Positions 1-8,871 of a stretch of 64,000 nt of DNA are shown here, piece by piece. The notes below the pieces were generated by a model. The model was not told where the DNA came from. It did not search any database and was given only the letters and a program-made list of their open reading frames with translations. The stretch lies in contig NW_005179203.1 in the NCBI RefSeq assembly GCF_000350225.1, positions 316,443-380,442 of the forward strand, in the 5' to 3' direction. Origin of the DNA: Chondrus crispus. Lineage: Eukaryota > Rhodophyta > Florideophyceae > Gigartinales > Gigartinaceae. The translations under genes were made by a program, and so were the position numbers. How positions within the stretch are numbered: position 1 is the stretch's first letter; every line of letters begins with the position of its first letter.

Positions 1-1257
1 TTCGACATACACAATGAAGAAGGAGGAACCAAGAGACTTCTGGAGATTCGTAATATGGCACTTCGTTACCTATCTCGAGTAGATAAGCTGTGTCGCACAA
101 ACAGCTTTGCCTCCACTCATTTGGACAAACCAAACCTTCACAGACTGTTGGAGTTCTTCACACATACATTGCCACTGTTCGGTAGTGTAAAACATGTACA
201 AGAGTTGTTGTTTGAAAGCGCTCATCAGCCATTGAAGAGGGGGGTAGCTCAATCCAATATGAAAAACTCACAATTACAGGCTATGGAACATCGTCTTGCC
301 AACGACTGGAAGACTCGTCTGGCAATTGAAACTGAAGGCATTGACACTAGTGAGAACGGCTGGAGCTTTGAGACAGCGAAGTCGGTTTTAAATCTCTTGG
401 GCTACGACAGTTCTGGGCTTCAGGATGCGGGAAGATTTCTACAAAAGCTTCAGGACTGCTTCCCAACTCCTGTTCTGCAGAACCTTCGATTACATCGGAA
501 AGGACTCTTATCGTCGTCTCTTAGTAGGAAGGACTGGCGCGTAGGCAAGTCAGTAATTATGAACCTCGGAAACACTGCAGACGGAGGTCAACATTCGGAA
601 CTGTTCCAATCAACTGACCTTGCATTTCTGTTGAAAGCAAGGGAGTTTTTAGAGGATTTATGGAAACAAAAGCTACGTCTTAGAAGTGGCCGGCCGGACC
701 ATGGAAATTCCGTAACCGTACAGATATATGGAACTGCCAAGTGGTGCAAAATAACAGACGGGCGAAAAAGAGACCAGACATCTGTTTTGGCCACTATATC
801 TTATGGGAGCGTGATTCAAGCCTTGCATTCTTCTGTAGTTTCGACCGCAGATCCTGATCTCACATTCACTCTTCATGAGAACAATGATTCTGAGCATGAT
901 GAAGACAGAAGGTTCTGGATGGTGCTAGCCGTGGTTCAAGTCCGGATTCTGGACGCTCGTGAGAAAGAAAGTCAAGAAACAACACGATATTGCGCAGTGA
1001 AGGAGTGCGAAGCTGAAGAAGATGGATACGGGGTGATGATACAACAACGAAACGAAAGAAGAGCGCTGGTTGAGCTTGGAAGCTACGTTCGAAAGGCATT
1101 AGTTATGCACTACTGCGAGCAGGACAGCGCCGAAAGCGACGACCATATGTGTCTCATATGCACATCAAACTCAGCAGTACAACACAGGAGTCTCCCAGAC
1201 GGTGGAATTTATCAAGTGTGGGGGCGAAAGGAAGGGTATCCGCCACGTCAGGCATAA
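1..1257 (+). CDS. Transposase-like protein, C-terminal part (5' end outside window)
   Basis: The frame is open from base 1, so the Met at 55 is probably internal and the gene starts upstream of the window. The stop is at 1255-1257. The best-looking stretch is residues 20-90 counted from that Met. It contains DKPNLHRLLEF, then LLFESAHQPLKR, then an AMEH..ANDWKTRL block. The pattern of a histidine/proline-rich lead-in followed by FE....LKR resembles the last catalytic-Glu region of Plavaka/CACTA-type (Tnp2) DDE transposases. The C-terminal 250 residues are not recognised and contain an acidic patch. No catalytic aspartates lie inside the window, so the family call is inference. It could instead be an unrelated repeat-family protein. 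Neighbouring DNA is repeat-rich, which fits a mobile element. Confidence 0.45.
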   Translation, partial: FDIHNEEGGTKRLLEIRNMALRYLSRVDKLCRTNSFASTHLDKPNLHRLLEFFTHTLPLFGSVKHVQELLFESAHQPLKRGVAQSNMKNSQLQAMEHRLANDWKTRLAIETEGIDTSENGWSFETAKSVLNLLGYDSSGLQDAGRFLQKLQDCFPTPVLQNLRLHRKGLLSSSLSRKDWRVGKSVIMNLGNTADGGQHSELFQSTDLAFLLKAREFLEDLWKQKLRLRSGRPDHGNSVTVQIYGTAKWCKITDGRKRDQTSVLATISYGSVIQALHSSVVSTADPDLTFTLHENNDSEHDEDRRFWMVLAVVQVRILDAREKESQETTRYCAVKECEAEEDGYGVMIQQRNERRALVELGSYVRKALVMHYCEQDSAESDDHMCLICTSNSAVQHRSLPDGGIYQVWGRKEGYPPRQA

Positions 1258-1573
1258 GTATATGTGCGGAACAAGAACTCTGGTCTTTATTCAACAGTTT
1301 TAGTACTACCACACAGCTCTGCATACTTTTATGCACTGACTATAAGCTCTGCGCCGGCCTCTATATCCGTAGTTGCGACATATAAACTGTATCGTTATCG
1401 CAAACAAAATTCAGGTCTGCTACCTTTGTGGGCTTGTTGCAAGGGGGCACGTTATGTATCCCCGCCTTTCGAAGTCCGTGTCCCTACACCTCTCTAGTTC
1501 CCGCAGCCAGTCTGATCCTTAACTTTTTCGTTTCCCTCACCATACACCCACTCTCCTTGTCTACCGGTGCACC

Positions 1574-1926
1574 GTCATTGCTGTATAAAATTTGCAAAAT
1601 TTGGGTGCAAATTTTGAGAGTTAGGACCGGTGATCAGTGGGGAGCTGTGATCAGTGGCCACTGATCACAAGCCGGCAGGGGGTGTCGTCCGACATCGTCA
1701 TTGCTGTATAAAATTTGCAAATTGGGGTGCAAATTTTGAGAGTTAGGACCGGTGATCAGTGGGGAGCTGTGATCAGTGGCCACTGATCACAGGCCGGCAG
1801 GGGGTGTCGTCCGACATCGTCATTGCTGTATAAAATTTGCAAATTGGGGTGCAAATTTTGAGAGTTAGGACCGGTGATCAGTGGGGAGCTGTGATCAGAG
1901 GCCACTGATCACAGGCCGGCAGGGGA
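1574..1926. repeat. Three tandem 122-123 bp units with internal palindrome
   Basis: Units begin at 1574, 1697 and 1819 with GTCATTGCTGTATAAAATTT. They are nearly identical apart from a one-base length change. Each carries two GTGATCAGTGG motifs, and the second forms a palindrome (1647-1668 in unit 1, perfect over 22 bp). The third unit has one mismatch in the palindrome. The last unit ends at GGCAGGGG and runs into unrelated sequence. A TATAAAA string occurs in every unit. This could be transposon subterminal repeat, promoter array or minisatellite; nothing shows which. Confidence 0.85.
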
Positions 1927-1985
1927 TTCAGGAGTAAGGAGTAGGATGGGTTTTGTACTTTAGGGATTCGCAGTGCTTCGGAGAT

Positions 1986-2594
1986 TTAGAGGAGTCGGGG
2001 AGTAACTAGGATTAGAAGATTCGTGGGATCAGCTGTTGGAAACGTGATATCCCTGTTTCGGGTTCTCCAGGTACGAATAACGTCCGGGGAGGGCATGTTG
2101 TCCTTCGTCTGAAAACCGCGTCGACCATCATTGGCAATGCGAGCCATGATAGCTCGCAATGTATAGTTGTTAATTGCAAATCCCCTGGAGGCAGTGTATT
2201 TAATGCACTGCTTAATGATTTTGTCCTCGTCCGCTTTGACGACACGGGGGGCTCCGGGACGGTTGTTGGCTGGGTCAAGAAGGTGGGACAGTTTGTCGTC
2301 GTCCTTGGTCTTGAGACATTTTTGTAATCGGTCTGCTGTCCCACGACTGATGATCATCAGTGTGGTTCGCCTCACAGTCGACTGTGAGGCGAACCACATC
2401 GGCAACCTTTTTTTCATCTTCAATAAATTTACCGCTGTCTGCCGTTTGTCTTTGGCCCTTGCGTCCCGTCTGTCCCTTGCTTGGCGCACGCTGCCTGACG
2501 ACGCATTCCAATCGACATCGGAGGGGGCGTGAATTGTCCGTAACTGGAGGCCAATCCCGGGAGCAGGACGAGAAGGTGTTTGATCGTCGATCAA
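1986..2594 (-). pseudogene. CENP-B-type HTH transposase remnant
   Basis: A 202-codon minus-strand frame with no ATG near its upstream end. The C-terminal half reads like the CENP-B/pogo-type DNA-binding domain that precedes a DDE endonuclease: GAPRVVKADEDKIIKQCI, then an RGFAINNYTLRAIMARI helix and a final RTWRTRN. No DDE catalytic domain follows, and the frame stops at 1986. The N-terminal half is basic and low in conservation clues, and a 38-bp perfect palindrome lies inside the frame. I read this as the N-terminal relic of a pogo/Tc1-mariner-superfamily transposase. The HTH call is moderate; the absence of the nuclease domain is clear. Confidence 0.5.
2361..2398. repeat. 38-bp perfect palindrome
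   Basis: The sequence is self-complementary about a GTCGAC centre between 2379 and 2380, with 19 paired bases per arm and no spacer. Because it is perfect, both strands encode the same peptide starting MWFASQS. It sits inside the HTH transposase remnant. Confidence 0.9.
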
Positions 2595-2825
2595 TTACTA
2601 CTGTTTGGCCTTTAACGGTGCTGTGTGCCCGCCATTTTTTTGGCGGGACGGGGAGAAGCGAGGAGGTCACATTTCGGGAAACTGGAGGCCTGTTTCGTGA
2701 ACATGACGAGAAAGTGTTTGATCGTGGATCAAATACTACTGTTTGGCCTTTAACGGTGTTGTGTGCCGGCTATTTTCTTTTTTGGCGGGACGGGGAGAGG
2801 CGCGGAGGTAACATTGCGGGAAACT
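2531..2825. repeat. Two imperfect tandem units of about 140 bp
   Basis: AACTGGAGGCC near 2531 recurs near 2680. The following TGTTTGATCG...ACTACTGTTTGGCCTTTAACGG...TGGCGGGACGGGGAGA block is repeated with small indels at about 2575 and 2713. A third partial start, GGGAAACTG, lies near 2818. No coding signal is seen in it. Confidence 0.75.
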
Positions 2826-3026
2826 GTAGAAGAGGTGAACGCTTAGGCCCCGGAGCGTTTCTCTGGAGTCCAGGGATGAAAGACTGTACCCATTGTCCGC
2901 ACTGGCAGCAAAGAGAACTGAATCACCAAATTAGCCTTTTTTACCAAATAATGCTTTTAGGGAAGGGTATACCGCGCAGGCCTGCATGCGCAGACAAGTT
3001 TCTTTGGAATGACGTGTAATGGCTGT

Positions 3027-3160
3027 CGCGCGACAAGATTTACAAAAGCTGTATGGCTGGCCAGCCATACTGGAACTAGATTAATTTTTGTTAATTTTTT
3101 AGACGTTGATTCTAGTATGGGTGGCCACCCATACAGCTTTTGTAGATCTTGTCGCGCGAC
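3027..3160. repeat. Long hairpin (MITE-like), copy 1
   Basis: The two ends, GTCGCGCGAC (3027-3036) and GTCGCGCGAC (3151-3160), are each palindromic and pair with each other. The pairing continues through CAAGAT, CAAAAGCTGTATGG and a GGCCAGCC/GGCCACCC block to an AT-rich loop of about 30 bp near 3080-3105. A near-identical copy lies at 11937-12072. The shape suggests a small non-autonomous terminal-inverted-repeat element, but the terminal palindromes and the shared flanks of both copies also fit a module of a larger repeat. Confidence 0.8.
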
Positions 3161-3170
3161 AAACACATCA

Positions 3171-3288
3171 CACGTGTGGACCCAAATGCAATGTATTACA
3201 CGTGTGGATCGATATGCAATGTTTTACACGTGGCGACCAAAATGCAATGTATTACACGTGGTGACCAAAACGCAATGTTTTACACGTG
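3171..3288. repeat. CACGTG array with exact 28-bp period, copy 1
   Basis: CACGTG occurs at 3171, 3199, 3227, 3255 and 3283, always 28 bp apart. Between the hexamers is a looser ACCAAAATGCAATGT(A/T)TTA segment. The regular spacing with an invariant core suggests an array of bHLH/bZIP-type binding sites (G-box), by analogy with known CACGTG binders. It lies 86 bp upstream of a TATA-containing module. Confidence 0.8.
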
Positions 3289-3373
3289 CGACAAGCTGGT
3301 GGATGATGATTGGCCGATTATGATACGGAATCGTATACAGTGCCTCCTACGATATAGTGCTATAGCGTGACAT

Positions 3374-3468
3374 ACCTCTAGCTATGGCACTATTGGGGGG
3401 ATGGCACTATATAAAGGAGGCTCAAATACATATTTGGGGACAAAGCACACTGCTAACACAAACACAAC
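3374..3468 (+). repeat. TATA-containing repeat module, copy 1 left part (copia insertion site)
   Basis: From ACCTCTAGCTATGGC to ACACAAC this matches 11741-11837 almost base for base. It includes CTATATAAAGG, a convincing TATA box. The copia element enters after 3468, and the module resumes at 8174-8366. The intact second copy therefore shows the empty site. Confidence 0.85.
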
Positions 3469-3594
3469 TGTGATGATAACCATACACGTAGTACACGCAT
3501 CACAGCCACGCACAGACGACGGCGAGTGGCGACTATCCTTAAGCGAGCAGGTGAGAGATAGGAAGATAAACTGAGTCATCGTCTCATCACCACA
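3469..3594 (+). repeat. Copia 5' LTR (126 bp)
   Basis: Matches the 3' LTR except for one substitution (CTATCC versus CTAGCC) and lack of a 43-bp segment near the left end. It begins TG and ends CA. Only four bases separate it from the gag ATG at 3599. The first possible tRNA primer site, TGGACCCTAC at 3600, overlaps that start codon. Confidence 0.9.
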
Positions 3595-3598
3595 GGTT

Positions 3599-4999
3599 AT
3601 GGACCCTACACAAAAACCACTGAAGAACGATCAACAAAACGCGGCGCGCCCACCCCGACGATCACCCAGGCAACGACACAAGTCACCCGCACAAGCCACA
3701 CAACCCGGCAGCCTGGAATACCGCCCCGCAAACCCCACAACGCCTCCAAGCAGCAGTGTCGAGAGCCCGCACCCAGCGCCTCCACCACTTGTCGAGAGCC
3801 CCCCTCCGCCCCCGAGCGTAGAGATCAACTCGAACCCCCCTCCGCCCACAAGCGTAGAGATCACCCCAACCATGGCAACAGAAGATACCACCAACAACCG
3901 GTTCCACGGACAGCTACCAACCCTCCAACCCAATGGGGAAAATTTCCTCATATGGCAGCAAGCGATAAATGACATGGCGCTAATCAACGACATGGAAAAC
4001 ATCCTGAACCCCGCCTATACCACACCAGACCAAGACAGTCCAATGTACGCGAAACACAGGAAACAAAGCGCAATACTGCGCATGGCCATCAACAATTCTC
4101 TGCCTGCAGATTTCGCTGCAACGGCCAACCTGGAACTGGGAGTATCACCACTCGAACTCACTCAAGCCATCACTGAACATTTCACAGATAGGACTACCAC
4201 AGCTCACCTCTTGCTCAAACAAGAGGCAGACAACACAAAGCTGACACAAACTACCACACTCGATGAATACATGACCAAGCATAGATCGATCCGAACGAGG
4301 ATGAAGCTAGCTCAGTACCCCAACATCAACATGGGAGAAGCAGTCACAGTCCATTTCATCATCCAAGGCCTGTCCGCACACCCCACATACAAACATCTCC
4401 AAGACATGTGGATCGAAACTGACACAGTGCCTAACACAATCCATAATATCGGCCAACGCCTGAAAGCCGTCCACGCACGAAGTGTGGAAAAAGACACCCA
4501 AAAAACAGACACACCTCATGGCCTCAAACAACAGGAAGGAAGTCGCCCTCGTGGACGATCAAGCAGAGGAAGAGGACGCGCAAGAGCAAAATGGCAGGGA
4601 CAATACTGGAACACAATCGCACCAGCACCCGTCATGCTGCCGTACCCGCAATTCATGCAGCAGCACACACAAGAGGAACACAGTGCAAAACAAAAAGCCA
4701 TGTACAAAAAGTACACCCAAGGTCACACAGCGACTAACGAAGAGGAATTGGCGGAGGATGGGCACATGTATGACATAAAGCCGAACACCAATTGCCAAGA
4801 ATCGGACGGTAGGCAATTTGCACTTGACTCAGGAGCACACCCCTCCCACATCCGAAAAGCAACCCATGGCATGCGACCCCTAACCCACAAAGTCTGCACT
4901 AACACAGCCACATCAACAACCCCCCCCCCGCGACACACCATGGCATACTCCAGATCCCGACGACACGCAAGCACATGCTTAAGCTACCTACCATCGTAA
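3599..4999 (+). CDS. gag: Copia Gag and start of protease
   Basis: The ATG at 3599 is the first after the LTR. Residues 1-95 are proline-rich and low in complexity. Residues 105-300 match the UBN2/retrotran_gag style of copia Gag, with FLIWQQAINDMALI and the LDEYMTKHRSIRTRM region. An RGRSSRGRGRARA basic stretch follows where a CCHC knuckle would usually lie; I see no zinc knuckle. Near residue 405 the aspartic-protease active site FALDSGAHPSHI appears in the same frame. The frame then runs into the C10 run at 4920-4929 and ends in nonsense at 4999. The rest of the protease (KKNLLSVHDIAKQWG) is in the -1 frame. Protease split across a frame boundary is unusual, so an indel is more likely than programmed slippage. 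Confidence 0.9.
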   Translation: MDPTQKPLKNDQQNAARPPRRSPRQRHKSPAQATQPGSLEYRPANPTTPPSSSVESPHPAPPPLVESPPPPPSVEINSNPPPPTSVEITPTMATEDTTNNRFHGQLPTLQPNGENFLIWQQAINDMALINDMENILNPAYTTPDQDSPMYAKHRKQSAILRMAINNSLPADFAATANLELGVSPLELTQAITEHFTDRTTTAHLLLKQEADNTKLTQTTTLDEYMTKHRSIRTRMKLAQYPNINMGEAVTVHFIIQGLSAHPTYKHLQDMWIETDTVPNTIHNIGQRLKAVHARSVEKDTQKTDTPHGLKQQEGSRPRGRSSRGRGRARAKWQGQYWNTIAPAPVMLPYPQFMQQHTQEEHSAKQKAMYKKYTQGHTATNEEELAEDGHMYDIKPNTNCQESDGRQFALDSGAHPSHIRKATHGMRPLTHKVCTNTATSTTPPPRHTMAYSRSRRHASTCLSYLPS

Positions 5000-7407
5000 A
5001 CCCGCACATCAAGAAAAACCTCTTATCCGTCCACGATATTGCCAAGCAATGGGGAGCAGTGACATTCTACCCCAACACAGCATGTGTCCTCGACATGCGA
5101 AAGAGACCGCCACAAGTAGTAGCGACAGCCCAATTCCGCCGCGGACTATACACCCTCAACGTGGCAAAACCAACACCACACGCAACAACAGCAAGAGCGC
5201 TGCCGCGGCCACACACAAAAAATCGCAAGACACTCCACACAGGCACAATCACAAAAGTGAGAGGATCACAAGCCCCCAAATCGCTGCCCAGATCGCGAAC
5301 TCCGAAAGCACATAAAAAAATTGCCCCCATGCACCAGCAGCACAACCCTGCCCACAGCCCCCCTGACACTGTCAATACGCGCACACAACATGAACACCAC
5401 CATTGGCACATGGTATTCAATCATGTTCGCCCATCAACCATACAACAAATGGCAAAGAGAAAAATGATTCCCAACCTCCCAGCATCACTTGCAAACCCGC
5501 CCCCGAGAATCACATGTACAAGCTGCGCAGCAGCAAAACTCCAGCCAGCAAAACACCAGCGCAGACGACACAACTATGACACCGGCGAGGCACTCAGCAG
5601 TGACATATGCGGTCCCTTCCCCACCCCGTCAAGGCAAGGGAACAGATACTTTATGACAGTGATTGACACAAACTCACGATACCTAATAATCACCTTCTTA
5701 AAAACCAGGGAAGAAACTGCAGAACAACTGAACAACGTACTGCAACACATCAACAAAAACAAAACCCACAAACCAAGGAGAGTCCACACAGATAATGCAA
5801 AAGAGTATTTATCAAGCGCGACGCAAACCGTATACCACAACAATGGGGTACAACACACAACCACTGTGCCGTACTCACCACCGGAAAACGGTATTGCCGA
5901 AAGAATCAACAGAACCATACTCAACGCAGCACGAGCGGCATTACACCACAGTACACTCTCCACAGACCACTGGGAAGATGCAATCAAGGATGCAGCATTC
6001 AAGTACAATAACACGCTTCACCTCAGCACAGGACAAATCCCCACCACAGTATGGCACGGATACAAGCCACAAGTACCACAATACCTAATATTTGGGCAAC
6101 TGGGACACATTCCCAACATCATGGGAAAGACAAAAATGCACAAGCTGCAACACCGAGCCATCCCTGTCCGGTACCTCTACGCAACCGACCAAAAACACAT
6201 CGTGGTCATGAGCACGGGAGACAACAAAACACGACGCGTGAGGACAGTGGACTTCAATGTCTACCATCGAGACCGTGACCCCAACAACAAAGTCCATGTG
6301 GTATTCAAGGCATTCACACCCAAGCCAACCCCCGCCCAAATAACCAACACAACTTCTGCCCCAATGCACCATGGCCAAGCCAAAAATTACCCTGATGCAG
6401 CACAGTGGGCGCGAGCGCACAACAAAGAGCTCGATAACCTAGACCAAAACAAGGTTATCACGTGGCTCCCCCCTCACGAAATCCCCAAAACAACCAAACC
6501 CATACCACTAACAATGGGGTACCGCTACAAAAGGGACCAGAAGGGCGAGATCATAGAGCGAAAAGCAAGGTGCTCAGCAAGAGGAGACAAGATGATCCCC
6601 AACGTCCACTTCAACCCCAAAAAATCCACGACATATATGGCGGACAAAACCACAGTCAGACTCCTATTTGCCATTGCCGCAGCATTTGACATGTATATCG
6701 CGCACATCGACATAAAATCAGCGTACCTGCATGAAAAGTTTGACCACTCCGGCAGCGAGAAAGTGTATGTACGACAGCACCCAAGGTTTGATGGAACATA
6801 CACACACGCACACACAGTGGGAAGGCTGAACAAGAATATGTACGGCACACCGGGAGCAGGACAAACCTACCTCACTGCTGTATTCAAGCTACTTAAAAAG
6901 CACAGATTCAACCAATCAGAGGCGGACATGTGCCTCTTTCACAGAAGAGAAAATGGCCACACCATAATTCTCTCTATCAGCATGGATGACTTCACCATCA
7001 TAAGTACGTCCAAAAAATTACAGACCCAGTTTGCAGCCATATTGGCCACTGCATACAACATCAAGCAACTGGGCGAACCAAGCCAACTACTAGGATGGAC
7101 AGTCAAAAGACTCAAGAACGGCTCAATACATGCTTCACAACCAGCGGCGATACAGTACGTCGTCAACAAGGCGGAAATGGGAGAATGCAATAGCAAACCA
7201 ACGCCATACAACGACAACACAAAACTACATGGCCCTGTCCCCGCAGACGAACCAATGCCACAGGTCACCAAAACGTATCAACAGCTGCTAGGTGACATCA
7301 GATATATCGCAGACTCAACGCGACCAGACATATACTTTGTCGCAAACCGATTATCAGTAGCAGCAAAAACCCCACGACAAGACATTGGAATGCCCTCAAG
7401 CGTCTGA
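4975..7407 (+). CDS. pol: Copia Pol: protease tail, integrase, reverse transcriptase
   Basis: The Met at 4975 is only the first in this frame; the real reading comes from the upstream protease. Order: protease tail; GAG-pre-integrase zinc region around HHWHMVFNH and CTSC; integrase core with SDICGPF, HTDNAKEY and PPENGIAERINRT giving D, D and E; then reverse transcriptase with DIKSAYLH and the catalytic loop SMDDFTI. Copia normally has YVDD, so the Tyr is replaced by Ser here. It acts in cDNA synthesis and integration in the element's own particle. The frame ends at 7407 after a shift near 7370-7385; the following RNase H is in another frame. Confidence 0.92.
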   Translation: MLKLPTIVNPHIKKNLLSVHDIAKQWGAVTFYPNTACVLDMRKRPPQVVATAQFRRGLYTLNVAKPTPHATTARALPRPHTKNRKTLHTGTITKVRGSQAPKSLPRSRTPKAHKKIAPMHQQHNPAHSPPDTVNTRTQHEHHHWHMVFNHVRPSTIQQMAKRKMIPNLPASLANPPPRITCTSCAAAKLQPAKHQRRRHNYDTGEALSSDICGPFPTPSRQGNRYFMTVIDTNSRYLIITFLKTREETAEQLNNVLQHINKNKTHKPRRVHTDNAKEYLSSATQTVYHNNGVQHTTTVPYSPPENGIAERINRTILNAARAALHHSTLSTDHWEDAIKDAAFKYNNTLHLSTGQIPTTVWHGYKPQVPQYLIFGQLGHIPNIMGKTKMHKLQHRAIPVRYLYATDQKHIVVMSTGDNKTRRVRTVDFNVYHRDRDPNNKVHVVFKAFTPKPTPAQITNTTSAPMHHGQAKNYPDAAQWARAHNKELDNLDQNKVITWLPPHEIPKTTKPIPLTMGYRYKRDQKGEIIERKARCSARGDKMIPNVHFNPKKSTTYMADKTTVRLLFAIAAAFDMYIAHIDIKSAYLHEKFDHSGSEKVYVRQHPRFDGTYTHAHTVGRLNKNMYGTPGAGQTYLTAVFKLLKKHRFNQSEADMCLFHRRENGHTIILSISMDDFTIISTSKKLQTQFAAILATAYNIKQLGEPSQLLGWTVKRLKNGSIHASQPAAIQYVVNKAEMGECNSKPTPYNDNTKLHGPVPADEPMPQVTKTYQQLLGDIRYIADSTRPDIYFVANRLSVAAKTPRQDIGMPSSV

Positions 7408-8009
7408 TCAGATATATGAAACACACACAGACGCATGGACTCATATTCGCAGCAGGAAAACACAAAATGGACCCGCACTGCATCCCAAACCTCCTCGAAA
7501 CGTATAGCGATGCGGACTTCGCACCAGACGTCACAGACCGCAAATCCATATCAGGAATGATCCACATGTACAATGGGACACCCGTGTGCTGGGGCTCTAT
7601 CAAGCAATCCATCACAGCATTATCAACATGCGAAGCAGAATATATTGCTGCAACATCGGCAGCACAGCAAACGACATGGATCAGACGTCTACTCAAAGAC
7701 ATCGGCATGCTGCCCTAAGACGCCACACCCTTCCACATAGACAACCAATCTGCAATACGAGTCGCAAAGAACAGTGGACCAACAAAACGCAGAAAGTTCA
7801 TTGACCTCAGACACCACTACCTCACCCACCAAACCAGAGCAAAGGCGATAAGCATACGCCACATTCAATCACAAGACATGCTCGCAGATATATTAACAAA
7901 GCCGCTAAAACCGAAACCATTCACACACTTAACAAAAAAGATACAAGTGTGCAACCCCCCACCCCCGCATCAAACAAAGGATCGCGCTACAGCGACGGGG
8001 GGAGTGTGA
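7381..8009 (+). pseudogene. pol: Copia Pol 3' part: RT tail and RNase H, with one stop
   Basis: In the frame of the Met at 7416 the peptide ALKRLIRYMKHTQTHGL continues the copia RT tail. RNase H follows with YSDADFAPD, STCEAEYIAA and, after a TAA at 7716-7718, HIDNQSAIRVAKN. The frame stays open past that stop to TGA 8007-8009, which overlaps the 3' LTR by a few bases. The acidic residues D, E and D of RNase H are all present, so the single stop is the only fault in this segment. It would arise from CAA by one C to T change. Confidence 0.85.
7992..8004 (+). promoter_or_regulatory. Copia polypurine tract
   Basis: GCGACGGGGGGAG lies directly before the TGTGATG start of the 3' LTR, the position where plus-strand DNA synthesis is primed in LTR elements. 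Confidence 0.75.
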
Positions 8010-8173
8010 TGATAACCATAACAGCGCAGTCGCAGTAGCGCTCACCAAGTGATGATAACCATACACGTAGTACACGCATCACAGCCACGCACAGACGACG
8101 GCGAGTGGCGACTAGCCTTAAGCGAGCAGGTGAGAGATAGGAAGATAAACTGAGTCATCGTCTCATCACCACA
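8005..8173 (+). repeat. Copia 3' LTR (169 bp, with 43-bp internal duplication)
   Basis: The 14-mer TGATGATAACCATA occurs at 8007 and again at 8050. The 5' LTR has it once. Both LTRs are copied from the same RNA, so the difference arose afterwards, most simply by deletion between the 14-bp repeats in the 5' LTR. Confidence 0.85.
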
Positions 8174-8366
8174 ACAACAAAGCCTGCATAACACAACATC
8201 CTTTGGTCAGGGTCTCCTTTAAGACAGCATGGATAGCTGTACTGCGTACTGAACCATGCCGGATGATACACGTGTGAGCTTATGATAACCTGTGCCAGAG
8301 GGCGAGCCATAGCACTATATAGAGGGAAGCACTACTATAGTAGGCACAATTGAGCGACCCCCCCCC
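8174..8366 (+). repeat. TATA-containing repeat module, copy 1 right part
   Basis: It starts with the duplicated target ACAAC and then follows 11833-11920: AAAGCCTG(C/T)ATAACACAAC ... CACTATATAGAGGGAAGCACTACT ... TTGAGCGACCCCCC. Compared with the second copy it has about 95 extra bases in the middle (roughly 8199-8300). Confidence 0.8.
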
Positions 8367-8871
8367 TGCAACCGGTCCGTTCTGCCCAGAGAAAACCCCC
8401 CCCTACTTCGCCTGCATACACCGTAAGTTTGCAACGTGTGCGGATGTTCACACACACCCGAACACGTGCAAGGCCCAGCAAGAGTACCTTCCTAGTAAAC
8501 CTTTTAGAAACGCAAAAATCGCAGCGAGCAACGACAAAGTGCTCAAGGCAACCCTGCTTTCTACAAGAGCGTTTTCCGGCTACCGCAGAGACAATTGAAA
8601 CAGCTTCAACCGTGTTGTACTTCACTGTTCGAGTAGAATCTTCGTTCCATCCTTCAGCATGGAGCCAATGACTGACCGCGGCTTTCCAAAAATGCCAGAA
8701 CCAGGCGGCCGAGCCCATACTTTGGAGTCCTCAGCCTCGATGTGCTGGACTCTTTTATTCCTGGCTTACTCTTCTTCGACATTTGTCAACGAATTTGGAC
8801 ATGGATAGCAAGCAGCTTGGACGGTGCTATTAGTTTTGGTTCCAGTGTGCCTCGCCGGTGCACCCAACATC
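8367..8871. other. Unassigned interval
   Basis: Short frames on both strands (for example 8350-8598) show no recognisable domain. The region leads into the protease-like gene and may hold its promoter. No clear TATA box was found. Confidence 0.4.

Larger units (their letters stand above)
3469..8173 (+). mobile_element. Ty1/copia LTR retrotransposon, full length, coding region broken
   Basis: Bounded by short direct LTRs starting TGTGATGATAACC and ending TCATCACCACA, and flanked by the 5-bp direct repeat ACAAC (3464-3468 and 8174-8178). Domain order is Gag, protease, integrase, reverse transcriptase, RNase H, which is diagnostic of copia. The coding frame is interrupted by a shift at the C10 run 4920-4929, a second shift near 7370-7385, and a TAA at 7716-7718. 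LTRs differ by one substitution plus a 43-bp length difference, so the insertion is young. The breaks may be recent mutations or assembly errors at homopolymers. Confidence 0.95.

Noticed and set aside
3171..3288. Regular 28-bp spacing as a CRISPR array
   Set aside because: The repeated core is only six bases, the intervening segments are related to each other, and the context is eukaryotic mobile DNA.
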